DNA of 64,000 nt, from NCBI RefSeq assembly GCF_000383915.1, contig NZ_KB912942.1, positions 2,330,561 to 2,394,560 on the forward strand. The letters are read 5' to 3'. The stretch is from Amycolatopsis benzoatilytica AK 16/65 (GTDB lineage: Bacteria > Actinomycetota > Actinomycetes > Mycobacteriales > Pseudonocardiaceae). Position 1 is the first letter of the stretch, and each line of letters begins with the position of its first letter. This document shows positions 46,779-55,249 of this stretch, piece after piece. A program made the position numbers and the translations under genes. Below the pieces are notes generated by a model. It made no database searches, had not been told where the DNA came from, and saw only the letters and a program-made list of their open reading frames with translations.

Positions 46779-46946
46779 CCGATACTGTCACCGGGCGATG
46801 GCGCAGCGCGCACGGGGTGGCGTCACTCCTTGGAGAACTGGTTTGTACTGCGACGATGCCGACAATCGTACCGGGTCCGGACAGCGGGGCGACGTCAGGA
46901 CGCGGGCGTGGGGGAGGTTTCCGCGGTGATCGGCGGGGGAGGCAGC

Positions 46947-47624
46947 TCACCGCGGGCCGGTGCGCCCTTCCGGATCGGGGAACCACGCGTAGCGGTCGCG
47001 GCGGCGGAACAGGCGGCGCCGCGCGCGAGGCGCGGGCGGCGGTGCCGCCAGGCCCGGCTGTCGTCCGGTCAAGGCGAGCAGCCGGTCGGTGGCGGTCGGG
47101 TCCGGGCCGATCACGACGGGCGAGTCGAAGCTCTCGCGGTGCCGAGGGTCGGCGAGCAGCGGGGTCGCCCACGCCAGCAGCCAGTCCGCGAGGTCGTCCG
47201 GCAGCGGGTTCGGCTTGCCCAGCGCCACTGCGATGTCCCAGCTGCGGGTGACGAGGCCGAGTACGGACCACACGCCGTACTCGTCGATCGGCATCCCGCC
47301 GGCGACGTCCCCGGCCGGCTGGACGGCGACCCGGTCGAGCCACGCTTCGCGCGCTGCCCGCGCTGCCTGTTCCCAGACGCCGACCGGGTGAACGCCGAGC
47401 ACGTCACCGAGCCAGCGCGGATCCGGCGCGTAAATCACCCGCCCGGCGAGCATGTCCGGTGCCGCCCTCTCCGCGACGACCATTTCGCTCACCAGATCGT
47501 GCACCGTCCAGCCCGGGCACGAGGGTGCGTCGCGTGCCCAGTCCTCGTCGCCGATCGCTCGGATCGCTTCGTCTGCGATCGTCAGCGCGCGGCTGTGCGC
47601 CGTCAGGAGATCCACGGGTCGCAT
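46947..47624 (-). CDS. TIGR03086/maleylpyruvate isomerase-like (DinB-fold) protein
   Basis: 225 residues. The N-terminal CPGWTVHDLVSEMVVAERAAPDMLAG matches the helical-bundle mycothiol-dependent family, with the first metal His in TVHDL. The usual second ligand region (HGWDLA) reads TRSWDIAVAL, so the conserved His is replaced and metal binding may be lost. The C-terminal tail is very basic (APRARRRLFRRRDRYAWFPDPEGR). No partner gene suggests a substrate. Confidence 0.75.
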   Translation of the reverse strand: MRPVDLLTAHSRALTIADEAIRAIGDEDWARDAPSCPGWTVHDLVSEMVVAERAAPDMLAGRVIYAPDPRWLGDVLGVHPVGVWEQAARAAREAWLDRVAVQPAGDVAGGMPIDEYGVWSVLGLVTRSWDIAVALGKPNPLPDDLADWLLAWATPLLADPRHRESFDSPVVIGPDPTATDRLLALTGRQPGLAAPPPAPRARRRLFRRRDRYAWFPDPEGRTGPR

Positions 47625-47670
47625 TCAACCCGAAATGACCCGATCGTGCGGCTAAGACCGCTTAGCTCGC

Positions 47671-48255
47671 TCAGGCCCGCCCGGGCCGGTGCCGTCGCAC
47701 GGTTTCCTCCACCAGGTCCAGCACCGGTCCGAGATGGTCGCCGGGCAGGCCCATCGCGAGGTGCGAGACCAGGCCCTCCAGCACGAGCTCCAGGAACGCG
47801 GTCAGCACCGCGACGTCCACGTCGTCGCGGAGGTTGCCGGCCTCGCGCTGCCATTCGAGCCGCTCGCGGGTGGCCGCGGTGAGCTGCTCGGACCGTTCCG
47901 CCCAGCGGGCGCGGAACTCCGGGTCGGTGCGCAGCCGCCGGGAGACCTCCAGCCGGGTGCCCAGCCAGTCCGCCGGATGCTCGTTGCGGCCGGCCAGCAG
48001 GTCGCGCATGACCTGCACGAGGCCCTGTTCCGCGACCACGTCGGCCATCCGCACCGCGTCGTCCTCGGCGAGGGCGAGAAACAGCGACTCCTTGTCGCGG
48101 AAATGGTGGAAGATGGCGCCGCGGGAGAGACCGGTGGCCTCTTCGAGACGGCGTACGGTGGCGCCTTCGTATCCGTAGCGGGCGAAACAGACGCGTGAGC
48201 CGTCCAGGATCTGGCGCCGGCGTGCGTCGAGGTGATCCTGGCTGACCCGTGGCAT
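47671..48255 (-). CDS. AcnR-like TetR-family repressor of aconitase
   Basis: 194 residues, no good RBS but the ATG at 48255 gives the family N-terminus MPRVSQDHLDARRRQILDGS, very close to mycobacterial Rv1474c and to AcnR of Corynebacterium, which sit beside acn. HTH in RRLEEATGLSRGAIFHHFRDKESLFLALAEDDA. A 16-bp site 38 bp upstream (48293-48308) matches the AcnR operator CAGNACNNNCGTACTG at all but one fixed position, and a perfect match lies before acn in this window. It therefore probably represses itself and aconitase. In most relatives the two genes are neighbours; here they are about 11 kb apart. Confidence 0.88.
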   Translation of the reverse strand: MPRVSQDHLDARRRQILDGSRVCFARYGYEGATVRRLEEATGLSRGAIFHHFRDKESLFLALAEDDAVRMADVVAEQGLVQVMRDLLAGRNEHPADWLGTRLEVSRRLRTDPEFRARWAERSEQLTAATRERLEWQREAGNLRDDVDVAVLTAFLELVLEGLVSHLAMGLPGDHLGPVLDLVEETVRRHRPGRA

Positions 48256-48292
48256 CCTGAAATCCTGACATCGAAGACCGGGTTCTCGCAAT

Positions 48293-48308
48293 CCGTACGT
48301 ACGTACTG
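48293..48308. promoter_or_regulatory. AcnR-type operator before the acnR-like gene
   Basis: CCGTACGTACGTACTG on the plus strand fits the reported AcnR motif CAGNACNNNCGTACTG with one mismatch (second base). It lies 38 bp upstream of the acnR-like ATG, in the right place for autoregulation. Confidence 0.7.
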
Positions 48309-48416
48309 TGACTTCGTGCCGTCGCGGCTGGCCGCTCGGGCACGTCGGCTGACACGAACGGGCCGGTTGACTACGCTGTGCGCATCACGACACGGGCAAC
48401 CGGAAAGGAAGCCGCC

Positions 48417-48749
48417 TTGGTCATCGGCGAGTCAGGTCGTGCGCGGGGCGGCTTCGCGATGGACGCGGCCGAGTTGACCGCCGTCATCCGGTTGTGGGAG
48501 GACCAGCTCGGCAAGATCGCCGCGGACGGGCGCGCGATCGACGAGATCCTGGGCCTGTTCGCCGCGCCCGCCGCCGACCCGGCGAGCGCCGGGTACGCCG
48601 CCGCCGGGCGGGAATCCCTGCACACGCTGCGCGAACAGAACGACGCTCTGCGCAGGTACGCCGAGGACTATCTGGGCAAGCTGCGCACCGCGCGGGACCG
48701 GACGGCCGAGGCGGACCAGGCGGGTGCCGACCTGAGCCGCGGCCGCTGA
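48417..48749 (+). CDS. PE/ESX-like small helical protein
   Basis: 110 residues, TTG start with GGAAAGGAA upstream; ATG 48459 is a possible alternative. Mostly helical and Ala-rich (MDAAELTAVIRLWEDQLGKI, then ESLHTLREQNDALRRYAEDYLGKLRTARDRTAEADQAG). No WxG turn is visible. It precedes a PPE-like gene by 25 bp and EspG follows, the order of PE-PPE-EspG in mycobacterial type VII secretion. It is therefore likely the partner chain of the PPE-like protein; identification is mainly by context. Confidence 0.65.
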   Translation: MVIGESGRARGGFAMDAAELTAVIRLWEDQLGKIAADGRAIDEILGLFAAPAADPASAGYAAAGRESLHTLREQNDALRRYAEDYLGKLRTARDRTAEADQAGADLSRGR

Positions 48750-48774
48750 AACGGCTGCGTGCGAAGGGATCCCG

Positions 48775-49551
48775 ATGGACGGAAAACAGATCTTCGACAA
48801 CTTCCGCGGTGGCGACACGGCGGGCCTGCGCGCGGCCGCGGCGAAGGTCCAGGAGCTTTCGGCCGCTTACCTGGAACGTGCGCACAGCGTGAAGGACCTC
48901 CAGGAACGGATGGCGCGGTCGTGGACCGGCGACACCGCGGACGCGGCGAAGGCCGGCGCCGGGCCGCTGGAAAGGAATTTCCGGGAGTCCGCCGACCCGC
49001 TCGACCTCACCAGCGCGTCGATGGACACCCAGGCCGGCAGCTTCGAAAGCGCGCGGCACGCGGTGGTCGAGGTGCCTCCGCGTCCGGAGCGCCCGCAGCC
49101 CTGGGCCGGCCCGCTGCAGGCGGTGCTGCCCGCCTCGGCCGCGCCAGTGTCCTTTCAGGACGGAATCGACCGGTTCCACGGCGCGAACGAGAACAACGTG
49201 CGCGTGATGGAGCAGTACCACGGCGTCACCGTCAGCACGAAAAGCGCGCTGCCGAAGCGCTACGGCCTGATCAGCCCGGCTGGCTCGGCGATCCGGCGCA
49301 CCACGTCGGACGGCACCTCGGTGCAGGCGAGCCACGATCGCGGCGGCCCGGCCGGTGCCGCCGTGCTGCCGGTGCCCGAGCCTGCGCCGCGGGGAGCCGG
49401 CCCGGCGGTGGCGGGCGGTCCGGTCGCGGCGGGCGGCCCGGGCGACGGCGTGCATCGGCGGCCCGAGTACCTCGTGGAAGCTGATCCCGAGGCGGCGTTC
49501 GGCCCGGGCGGTTGGACGCCCCGGCCGGTGCTCGGCGACGAGGAGGCGTAG
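48775..49551 (+). CDS. PPE-like (WXG-containing) type VII secretion substrate
   Basis: 258 residues, AAGGGATCCCG before the ATG. The N-terminal 90 residues form a helical hairpin with SWTGDTADAAKAG as the WxG turn (about 50) and a following helix, as in PPE/ESX proteins. Residues 95-258 are Pro/Ala/Gly-rich and disordered in look, ending WTPRPVLGDEEA. An EspG-type chaperone gene starts 3 bp after its stop. Likely secreted through a type VII system encoded elsewhere; no EccC ATPase or membrane gene is in the window. Confidence 0.8.
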   Translation: MDGKQIFDNFRGGDTAGLRAAAAKVQELSAAYLERAHSVKDLQERMARSWTGDTADAAKAGAGPLERNFRESADPLDLTSASMDTQAGSFESARHAVVEVPPRPERPQPWAGPLQAVLPASAAPVSFQDGIDRFHGANENNVRVMEQYHGVTVSTKSALPKRYGLISPAGSAIRRTTSDGTSVQASHDRGGPAGAAVLPVPEPAPRGAGPAVAGGPVAAGGPGDGVHRRPEYLVEADPEAAFGPGGWTPRPVLGDEEA

Positions 49552-49554
49552 CCG

Positions 49555-50304
49555 GTGGCCGATCCGGCGGGCCGGGTGGACGTCCCGGTCGAAGCGCTCG
49601 CGGCGCTCGCCGAGCGCGAACAAGTGGGCCGGCTGCACGTGGCGCTGCGGCCGGACCCGGTCTGGCTCTCCGACGCCCAGCACGACGAGGCCGCCAAGCG
49701 AGTCGACGACGCGCTGGCCGCGGCGGGCCTGGTCGACGCGCGCGGCCGCGCCACCATGGACTTCCTCGACTGGCTCCCGCTGCTGGTCCGGCCGGTCGTC
49801 GAGTACTACGGCTGGGTGGCGACCGGCGACCGCACCTACGGCGTGCTCGCCGCGGCCAGCGGGCTGCAAGCGGTGCTCGCGGTGTCCGACGGCGAGCACG
49901 TCGGCGTCCAGGAGATCGACCGGGACCGGCTGCTGGAGACGCTAGTGGAGCAGCTGCCGGCGGTCGGGCCGGGCGGCGGGTCGGCGCGCTCGGTGCGGGT
50001 CGCCGACCTGACCGACGCCGCTGCGCGCGGCGCGGACGCATATCCGCTGGACCCGGCGCTGTCGGATGTGCTCACCTTGGTCCAGCGTCCGGTGCGCGGC
50101 AGCGGCGAGCTGTACGCCGGGCGGCGCGACGAGGTCGGCCGCTACGTCCGGCTGGAAGAGCCGCTGCACTACGCCGACACCGACTGGGGCCGGTATCTGA
50201 GCTACACGGTCGGGGCCGGGGCGGACGCGGAAATCCGGATCGGCCCGGCCGGTCCGGCCGAGCTGTGCGGTGCGCTGCGTGCTCTGGAGCGCACCCTGAA
50301 CTGA
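49555..50304 (+). CDS. EspG-family type VII secretion chaperone
   Basis: 249 residues, GTG start 3 bp after the PPE-like gene. Follows the EspG pattern: early helix-strand PVEALAALAEREQVGRLHVALRP, then AAKRVDDALAAAGLVDARGRATMDFLDWLPLLVRPVVEYYGWVATGDRTYGVLAAASGLQAVLAVSDGEHVGVQEIDRDRLLETLVEQLP, and a later beta-sheet half with YAGRRDEVGRYVRLEEPLHYADTDWGRYLSYTV. EspG binds PPE tips and keeps them soluble before export. Co-transcribed with its probable clients. Confidence 0.88.
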   Translation: MADPAGRVDVPVEALAALAEREQVGRLHVALRPDPVWLSDAQHDEAAKRVDDALAAAGLVDARGRATMDFLDWLPLLVRPVVEYYGWVATGDRTYGVLAAASGLQAVLAVSDGEHVGVQEIDRDRLLETLVEQLPAVGPGGGSARSVRVADLTDAAARGADAYPLDPALSDVLTLVQRPVRGSGELYAGRRDEVGRYVRLEEPLHYADTDWGRYLSYTVGAGADAEIRIGPAGPAELCGALRALERTLN

Positions 50305-50314
50305 GGGGAAACAG

Positions 50315-51262
50315 GTGCGCTATCCGGAAATCGAGCCGTACGACAGCGGACTGCTCGACGTCGGCGACGGACACCGGGTGTACTGGGAGACCTGCGGAAA
50401 CCCGGACGGGAAACCGGTCGCGGTGCTGCACGGCGGGCCGGGCACCGGCTGCAGCGCCGGCCTGCGCCGGTTCTTCGACCCGCAGCGGTACCGGATCGTC
50501 CTGCTCGACCAGCGCGGCTGCGGCCGGAGCAGGCCGCACGCCGCCGAGACGGTCGACGCGCTGGCCGCGAACACTACCGAGCATCTGATCGGCGACCTGG
50601 AACTGCTCCGGGAGACGCTCGGCATCGAACGCTGGCAGCTGTTCGGCGGCTCGTGGGGCTGCGTGCTCGGCCTGGCCTACGCCGAGCGGTGCCCGGAGCG
50701 GGTCGCCGAGATCGTGATGATGGGCCTGGCCACCGACCGGCAGGTCGAGATCGACCAGCTGACCGGCGGTCTCGGCGGGATGTTCCCGGAGGCGTTCGCG
50801 CGGTTCCGCGACGGCGTGCCGGAGGCGGAGCGCGACGGAGACCTGGCGGCGGCCTATTACCGGCTGCTGACCGACCCGGACCCGGCGGTGCACGAGGCGG
50901 CGGCCCGCGGCTGGTGCGATTGGGAGACTGCGATGCTGCCGGGAGTGCCGCCGTCGCCGCGGTTCGAGGACCCGGCCTTCCGGTTGGGGTTTGCCCGCCT
51001 GGTCACGCACTACTTCTCGCACGGCTGCTTCCTGGAAGACGGGTCGATCCTGCGCGACGCGGGCCGGCTCGCCGGGATCCCGGCGGTGCTGGTGCAGGGC
51101 GTGCTCGACCTGAGCAGCCTGGTCGGCACGCCGTGGCTGCTGGAGCGCGCGCTCCCGGACGCCGAGCTGGTCCTGGTCGGCGGGGCAGGGCACACCACTG
51201 CGGTGGCGGCCATGGAGGACGCGCTGATCGCCGCGACCGATCGGTTCGCCGACCGTCCGTGA
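50315..51262 (+). CDS. pip: Prolyl aminopeptidase (S33, alpha/beta hydrolase)
   Basis: 315 residues, GTG start 10 bp after espG with GAGGGGAAA upstream. HGGPGTGCSAGLRRFFDPQRYRIVLLDQRGCGRSRPHA is the family oxyanion signature; the nucleophile is Ser113 in GGSWG; the acid Asp in VQGVLDLSSLVGTPWLLERALPDAELVLVG and the His in GAGHTT complete the triad. Releases N-terminal proline from peptides. The loop after GGSWG is CVLGLAYA instead of STLALAYA. Its place behind the EspG gene is probably incidental. The stop codon lies within the stem of a 55-bp terminator. Confidence 0.9.
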   Translation: MRYPEIEPYDSGLLDVGDGHRVYWETCGNPDGKPVAVLHGGPGTGCSAGLRRFFDPQRYRIVLLDQRGCGRSRPHAAETVDALAANTTEHLIGDLELLRETLGIERWQLFGGSWGCVLGLAYAERCPERVAEIVMMGLATDRQVEIDQLTGGLGGMFPEAFARFRDGVPEAERDGDLAAAYYRLLTDPDPAVHEAAARGWCDWETAMLPGVPPSPRFEDPAFRLGFARLVTHYFSHGCFLEDGSILRDAGRLAGIPAVLVQGVLDLSSLVGTPWLLERALPDAELVLVGGAGHTTAVAAMEDALIAATDRFADRP

Positions 51263-51309
51263 AGGGAACATTGAGGGACTCCGAGTCCCTCAATGTTCCC
51301 TTCACGGAC
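51255..51309. terminator. Perfect 26-bp-stem bidirectional terminator
   Basis: Left arm 51255-51280 begins GTCCGTGAAGGGAACATTGA; the right arm 51284-51309 is its exact complement, with loop CCG. It lies between the convergent prolyl aminopeptidase and amino-acid dehydrogenase genes and includes the stop codon of the former. Confidence 0.9.
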
Positions 51310-51328
51310 TTCTCGCCCTGCGGACCGC

Positions 51329-52528
51329 TCAGGGAATCATCAATGCCGGAGCCCCTTCCGGCCGCAGCGACTCCGCTGTCCGGGCCGCCCGGGTCGTCTC
51401 GGCCAGCTGCAGCGCGGTCACTCGCGGCGGCACCCGGTCCAGATGCCATTCCGCCAGCACCAGCGCTACCTTGGCCTGCATTTCGGTCCGCAACCGCAGG
51501 AACGAGTCCGCCGGGTCGGCTCCGACCTCGCCCAGCAGCAGCCACCACGCCCAGGCCGCCGCGCCGGCGTTCGCGATGAAGTCCGGAATGACCGCGACCC
51601 CGCGCGCGGAGAGCGCCGCTTCCGCTTCCGGCGTCGTCGCGGCGTTCGCCGCTTCCACGACGACCTTGGCCTTCACCAGGTTCTCGTTGTCCACGCGCAG
51701 GGCGTACGAGATGGCGGCGGGCACGAAGATGTCCGCGTCGGCGGCCACGACGGCTTCGCGCGGCAGCACCTGGATCCCGGCCGGCAACCGGGTCCGGTCC
51801 ACCTCGCCGAAGCGGTCGCGAAGCTCGAGCAGCGCGGGCACGTCCAGGCCGTCCGGGTCGTACAGCGTCCCGGCCGCGTCGGCGACCGCGACGATCTTCA
51901 TCCCCGCTTCGTGCAGGTACCAGGCCGCGCCGCCGCCCATCGTGCCGATGCCCTGGACCGCGACGGTCGTCTCCGGGACCGCCCAGCCCCAGGTGTTCGC
52001 GGCGCCGAGGCAGGCTTGCGCCACGCCGTAGCCGCCGATCACGTCGCCGAGCAGCTGCCCGCCGGGAACCGGTGCGTTGAGCCCGGCCTGCACCCGGCGC
52101 AGGGTCCGAGCCGGATCGGCCGAACGGCGGATCGCCGCGTGGTAGGACTGCTCCAGGCCGAGCTTCGCGAACACCTCGTCGATCAGGTGCTGCGGCACCC
52201 CCAGGTCTTCGGCGGTCACCCAGCTGGCGTCCAGCCAGGGCCGCAGGAATTCGCAGAACCGGGTGAGCACGCCGGTCGCGCGCGGGTCCTTCGGGTCGAA
52301 GTCGAGCCCGCCCTTCGCGCCGCCGACCGGGAGGTTGAACGCGGCCGTCTTGTTCGCCATGCCGCGCGCGAGGTCGGCGACCTCGTCGACGGTGCAGCCG
52401 GCGCGCATCCGCGTCCCGCCGGTCGCGATGCCGGAAACCAGGCTGTGCACGACCAGGTAGCCGTGCGCACCGGTGACCGGGTCTGTCCACGTCAGCTTCA
52501 TCAGCGGTTCGGCGATCCGCGAGTCCAT
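51329..52528 (-). CDS. Glu/Leu/Phe/Val family dehydrogenase
   Basis: 399 residues; the ATG at 52528 has AGGAGGTGAG upstream. GYLVVHSLVSGIATGGTRMRAGCTVDEVADLARGMANKTAAFNLPVGGAKGGLDFDPKDP contains the substrate-binding Lys residues (GGAKGG), and VAVQGIGTMGGGAAWYLHEAGMKIVAVADAAG is the NAD(P) Rossmann motif near 175-206. The length and GGTRMR pattern fit oligomeric amino-acid dehydrogenases; substrate (glutamate or a branched/aromatic amino acid) cannot be fixed from motifs. Divergent from a LysR gene that probably controls it. Confidence 0.9.
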   Translation of the reverse strand: MDSRIAEPLMKLTWTDPVTGAHGYLVVHSLVSGIATGGTRMRAGCTVDEVADLARGMANKTAAFNLPVGGAKGGLDFDPKDPRATGVLTRFCEFLRPWLDASWVTAEDLGVPQHLIDEVFAKLGLEQSYHAAIRRSADPARTLRRVQAGLNAPVPGGQLLGDVIGGYGVAQACLGAANTWGWAVPETTVAVQGIGTMGGGAAWYLHEAGMKIVAVADAAGTLYDPDGLDVPALLELRDRFGEVDRTRLPAGIQVLPREAVVAADADIFVPAAISYALRVDNENLVKAKVVVEAANAATTPEAEAALSARGVAVIPDFIANAGAAAWAWWLLLGEVGADPADSFLRLRTEMQAKVALVLAEWHLDRVPPRVTALQLAETTRAARTAESLRPEGAPALMIP

Positions 52529-52648
52529 CGAGCCACTCACCTCCTCGGGTCCTGGGCGGCGTCTTGCCGCCCCTGCTTCCGAGGGTGCGGCCAGTACCGC
52601 GGCCGCGTCCATTTACCGAACCTGCACGAAGTTGTTTAGGGTTCGTAC

Positions 52649-53575
52649 ATGGAGCTTTCGTTGCACCGCCTGCGGATGCTTCGCGAGCTGCGCCGCAGGG
52701 GCACCGTCACCGCGGCCGCCGCGGCGCTGCACTACACCGCGTCGGCGGTCTCGCAGCAGCTCGCACAGCTCGAACGAGACGTCGGCGCGAAACTGTTCGA
52801 GCGGCTCGGCCGGCGGGTGCAGCTGACCGAACTGGGCATTCTGCTCACCGAGCACGCCGAAGACATCCTGGGCAGCGTCGAGCGGGCGACGCTCGCGCTG
52901 GAAGAGGCGCAGGGAACGATGTCCGCGCGGATGACCGCCGGGGTGTGGGCGTCGGTCGCGTCCGGTTTGCTGCCCACCGCGCTGACCGCGCTGGCCGCCG
53001 ATTATCCGGGAATCCAGGTGCGGACGAAGGAATTGGCGCCGGAAGCGACCGCGGAGGCGGTCCGGGACGGCACCCTGGACCTGTCGTTCGTCATCGATTA
53101 TTCCGACGCGCCGATGCCATGGGACCGCGGCTTGGAACGCGCGGTCGTCGCGGTGGAACGGCTGCACGCGGCGGTGCCGGCGGGCGCGCTGCCGTCGGCG
53201 ACCGTGCCGCTGGACTCGCTGGCCGAGCACCCGTGGATCCTCGCGAGTCCGAAGTCGCATTTCGGCCGGGCGATCCGGAACGCCTGCCAGCGGCACGGGT
53301 TCCAGCCGAAAATCAACCACGAGGTCGAGGAGCAGTCGACCGCGATGGCGATGGTGGGCGCCGGGCTCGGCGTGACCCTGGTGTCCGACCTCGGCTTGCG
53401 GCTGCTGCGCCCGCCCGGGATCGATGTCGTCGCGCTGGCCCCGCCGCTGCTGCGCACGGTGTCGATCGCCTACCGGCGCACCGAGATCCGGCGGCCGGCG
53501 CTGCATCTGGTGATCGGCGCCGTGCAGCACGCCGCGGCGGAACTGGGGCTGGGCACCGAACCCGCGCTGCCCTGA
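52649..53575 (+). CDS. LysR-family transcriptional regulator
   Basis: 308 residues. HTH at about 5-62 (LHRLRMLRELRRRGTVTAAAAALHYTASAVSQQLAQLERDVGAKLFERLGRRVQLTELG), effector domain from about 90. Divergent from the amino-acid dehydrogenase 120 bp away. A CGAACC (52617-52622) / GGTTCG (52640-52645) inverted repeat just before its start is a candidate site. Likely senses the amino acid or keto acid handled by the dehydrogenase. Confidence 0.92.
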   Translation: MELSLHRLRMLRELRRRGTVTAAAAALHYTASAVSQQLAQLERDVGAKLFERLGRRVQLTELGILLTEHAEDILGSVERATLALEEAQGTMSARMTAGVWASVASGLLPTALTALAADYPGIQVRTKELAPEATAEAVRDGTLDLSFVIDYSDAPMPWDRGLERAVVAVERLHAAVPAGALPSATVPLDSLAEHPWILASPKSHFGRAIRNACQRHGFQPKINHEVEEQSTAMAMVGAGLGVTLVSDLGLRLLRPPGIDVVALAPPLLRTVSIAYRRTEIRRPALHLVIGAVQHAAAELGLGTEPALP

Positions 53576-53768
53576 GCCGGGGCACCCCGGATGGAGCAGC
53601 GTCGGGCATTGTTCACCGACGGGGTGAACGCGCAGGTCAAAGCAGATTACGAGGTTCTTATCGATCGCCGCCGCCGGCTTGCGACGCTGTTTTTGTCAGA
53701 CCCCGCGTGTAGCGTCGCGAAGCGACGAGGTTCGCCTCCCGCGGACCTCCTGACGTGGACGGCGACAG

Positions 53769-55031
53769 ATGACTGCAGTGCACGATTTTCCGGACCGATC
53801 CGGAAGTGCCGCGAACCGGACCGCGCGGGTGCTCGCCGATCGCGCGGAGGGGGAGAGGTACGTCGCGTCGGTGTGTTTCAAGCACGGCCCGCCGAGACTG
53901 CTCGGGGTGGAACTGGAGTTCACCGTGCACCACGCCGGCGCCCCGGTTCGCCCGCTCGATCCAGACGTTCTCGCCGCCGCGCTCGGCCCGCACACCCCGC
54001 GGACCCTGCGCCCCGACAGCCCCGCAGAGCCGCTCCCGGCCGGTTCGCCGGTGAGCCTGGAACCCGGGTGCCAGGTGGAGCTTTCCCCTCCGCCGCAAGC
54101 CTCGCTGCGTGCGCTGCACGCCGTCGTCGAGGCTGATCTCGCTTATCTCAGCGGCCTTCTCGCCCGCCACGGCCTGGAACTGGGCGGCGCGGGCATCGAC
54201 GAGCACCGCCCGCCGCACCGGGTCCTGCGCACCCCCCGCTACGCCGCGATGGAACGCCGGTTCGCCCCGCTCGGGGACGGCGGCCTCACGATGATGTGCA
54301 GCACCGCTGGCCTGCAGGTCTGCGTGGACGCGGGCGAGGCGCACGAAATCGCCCCGCGCTGGGCGGCCGCGCACGCGATGGGGCCGCCCCTGCTGGCGCT
54401 GTTCGCGAATTCTTCCGTGCACGCCGGCGCGAACACCGGGTTCGCCTCCGCCCGGTGGCTGGCCGTGCTGGAAACGGAACCGGTCCGCACCCGCTCCGCG
54501 GACCCGGGCCCGGACCCGGCGGGCGAATGGGCCCGCCGGATGATGGACACCCCGCTGATGGTGTTCCCCCGCGGCGAGCGCCCGTGGGACGCCCCGGAGG
54601 GCCTCACCTTCGCCGATTGGATCGCCGGCCGCGGCGCGGCCGGCATGCTGCGCCGCCCGACGGTCGAGGATCTCGACTACCACCTCACCACGATGTTCAC
54701 CCCGGTGCGGCCGCACGGCTATCTGGAGCTGCGTTTCCTCGACGGCCAGCCGCCCGGCGAATGGCTTCCGCCGGTGGCGCTGGTGTCCGCGCTGCTGGCC
54801 CGTCCGTCCACAGTGGAGCTGGTACGCCGGGTGTGCGCGCCGGTCGCCGGGAAATGGGCCGAGGCGGCGCGCACCGGGCTCGCGGACCGGGAACTCGCCG
54901 CGGTCGCCGAGGAGCTGGTCGAGCTGGGGATCGCCGGGCTCGACACAACCGGGTTCCCCGTGGCGGTCGTCGAGGAACTTGCTGCTTCGCTGCGGGCTCG
55001 CCTTGCCGCCGCGAGGGGGAGTTCGCGATGA
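53769..55031 (+). CDS. egtA: Glutamate-cysteine ligase EgtA of ergothioneine synthesis
   Basis: 420 residues. Makes gamma-glutamylcysteine, the sulfur donor for EgtB. GCS2-like fold with LLGVELEFTVHHAGAPVRPLD near the N-terminus, EPGCQVELSPPPQASLRAL, LTMMCSTAGLQVCVDAG, FANSSVHAGANTGFASARWL and YLELRFLDGQPPGEW. First gene of the egt operon; a 73-codon ORF overlaps its stop, then egtB. No regulator is adjacent. Confidence 0.93.
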   Translation: MTAVHDFPDRSGSAANRTARVLADRAEGERYVASVCFKHGPPRLLGVELEFTVHHAGAPVRPLDPDVLAAALGPHTPRTLRPDSPAEPLPAGSPVSLEPGCQVELSPPPQASLRALHAVVEADLAYLSGLLARHGLELGGAGIDEHRPPHRVLRTPRYAAMERRFAPLGDGGLTMMCSTAGLQVCVDAGEAHEIAPRWAAAHAMGPPLLALFANSSVHAGANTGFASARWLAVLETEPVRTRSADPGPDPAGEWARRMMDTPLMVFPRGERPWDAPEGLTFADWIAGRGAAGMLRRPTVEDLDYHLTTMFTPVRPHGYLELRFLDGQPPGEWLPPVALVSALLARPSTVELVRRVCAPVAGKWAEAARTGLADRELAAVAEELVELGIAGLDTTGFPVAVVEELAASLRARLAAARGSSR

Positions 55032-55249
55032 CGATCCGTTCCGTGCGGAGCGCGTCGCCGAGCTGCGCCACCGAACTGGCCCCGGCCTGGACCGGAAGCT
55101 CCCTGTCTGCCGAAACCCCTGCCGAAACCGCTGCCGGGCAGCCCGCCGCGGCGCGGTCCCGGCGTCGCTGCGCCGCACTCGCGGCGCACCCCGAGATCAC
55201 CGCCGGGCCGCGAACCCGGCTCACCGGATCGAGGAGTCAGGACCGATGA
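55028..55249 (+). CDS. Candidate 73-residue ORF overlapping egtA and egtB
   Basis: ATG 55028 overlaps the egtA stop (ATGA) with GAGGGGGA 7 nt upstream, and its TGA overlaps the egtB ATG (ATGA). The product is Ala/Ser/Arg/Pro-rich (MTIRSVRSASPSCATELAPA...) with two cysteines and no recognised domain. The double overlap suggests it may be translated to couple egtA to egtB even if the peptide has no function. It could also be a chance frame in spacer DNA. Confidence 0.45.
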   Translation: MTIRSVRSASPSCATELAPAWTGSSLSAETPAETAAGQPAAARSRRRCAALAAHPEITAGPRTRLTGSRSQDR

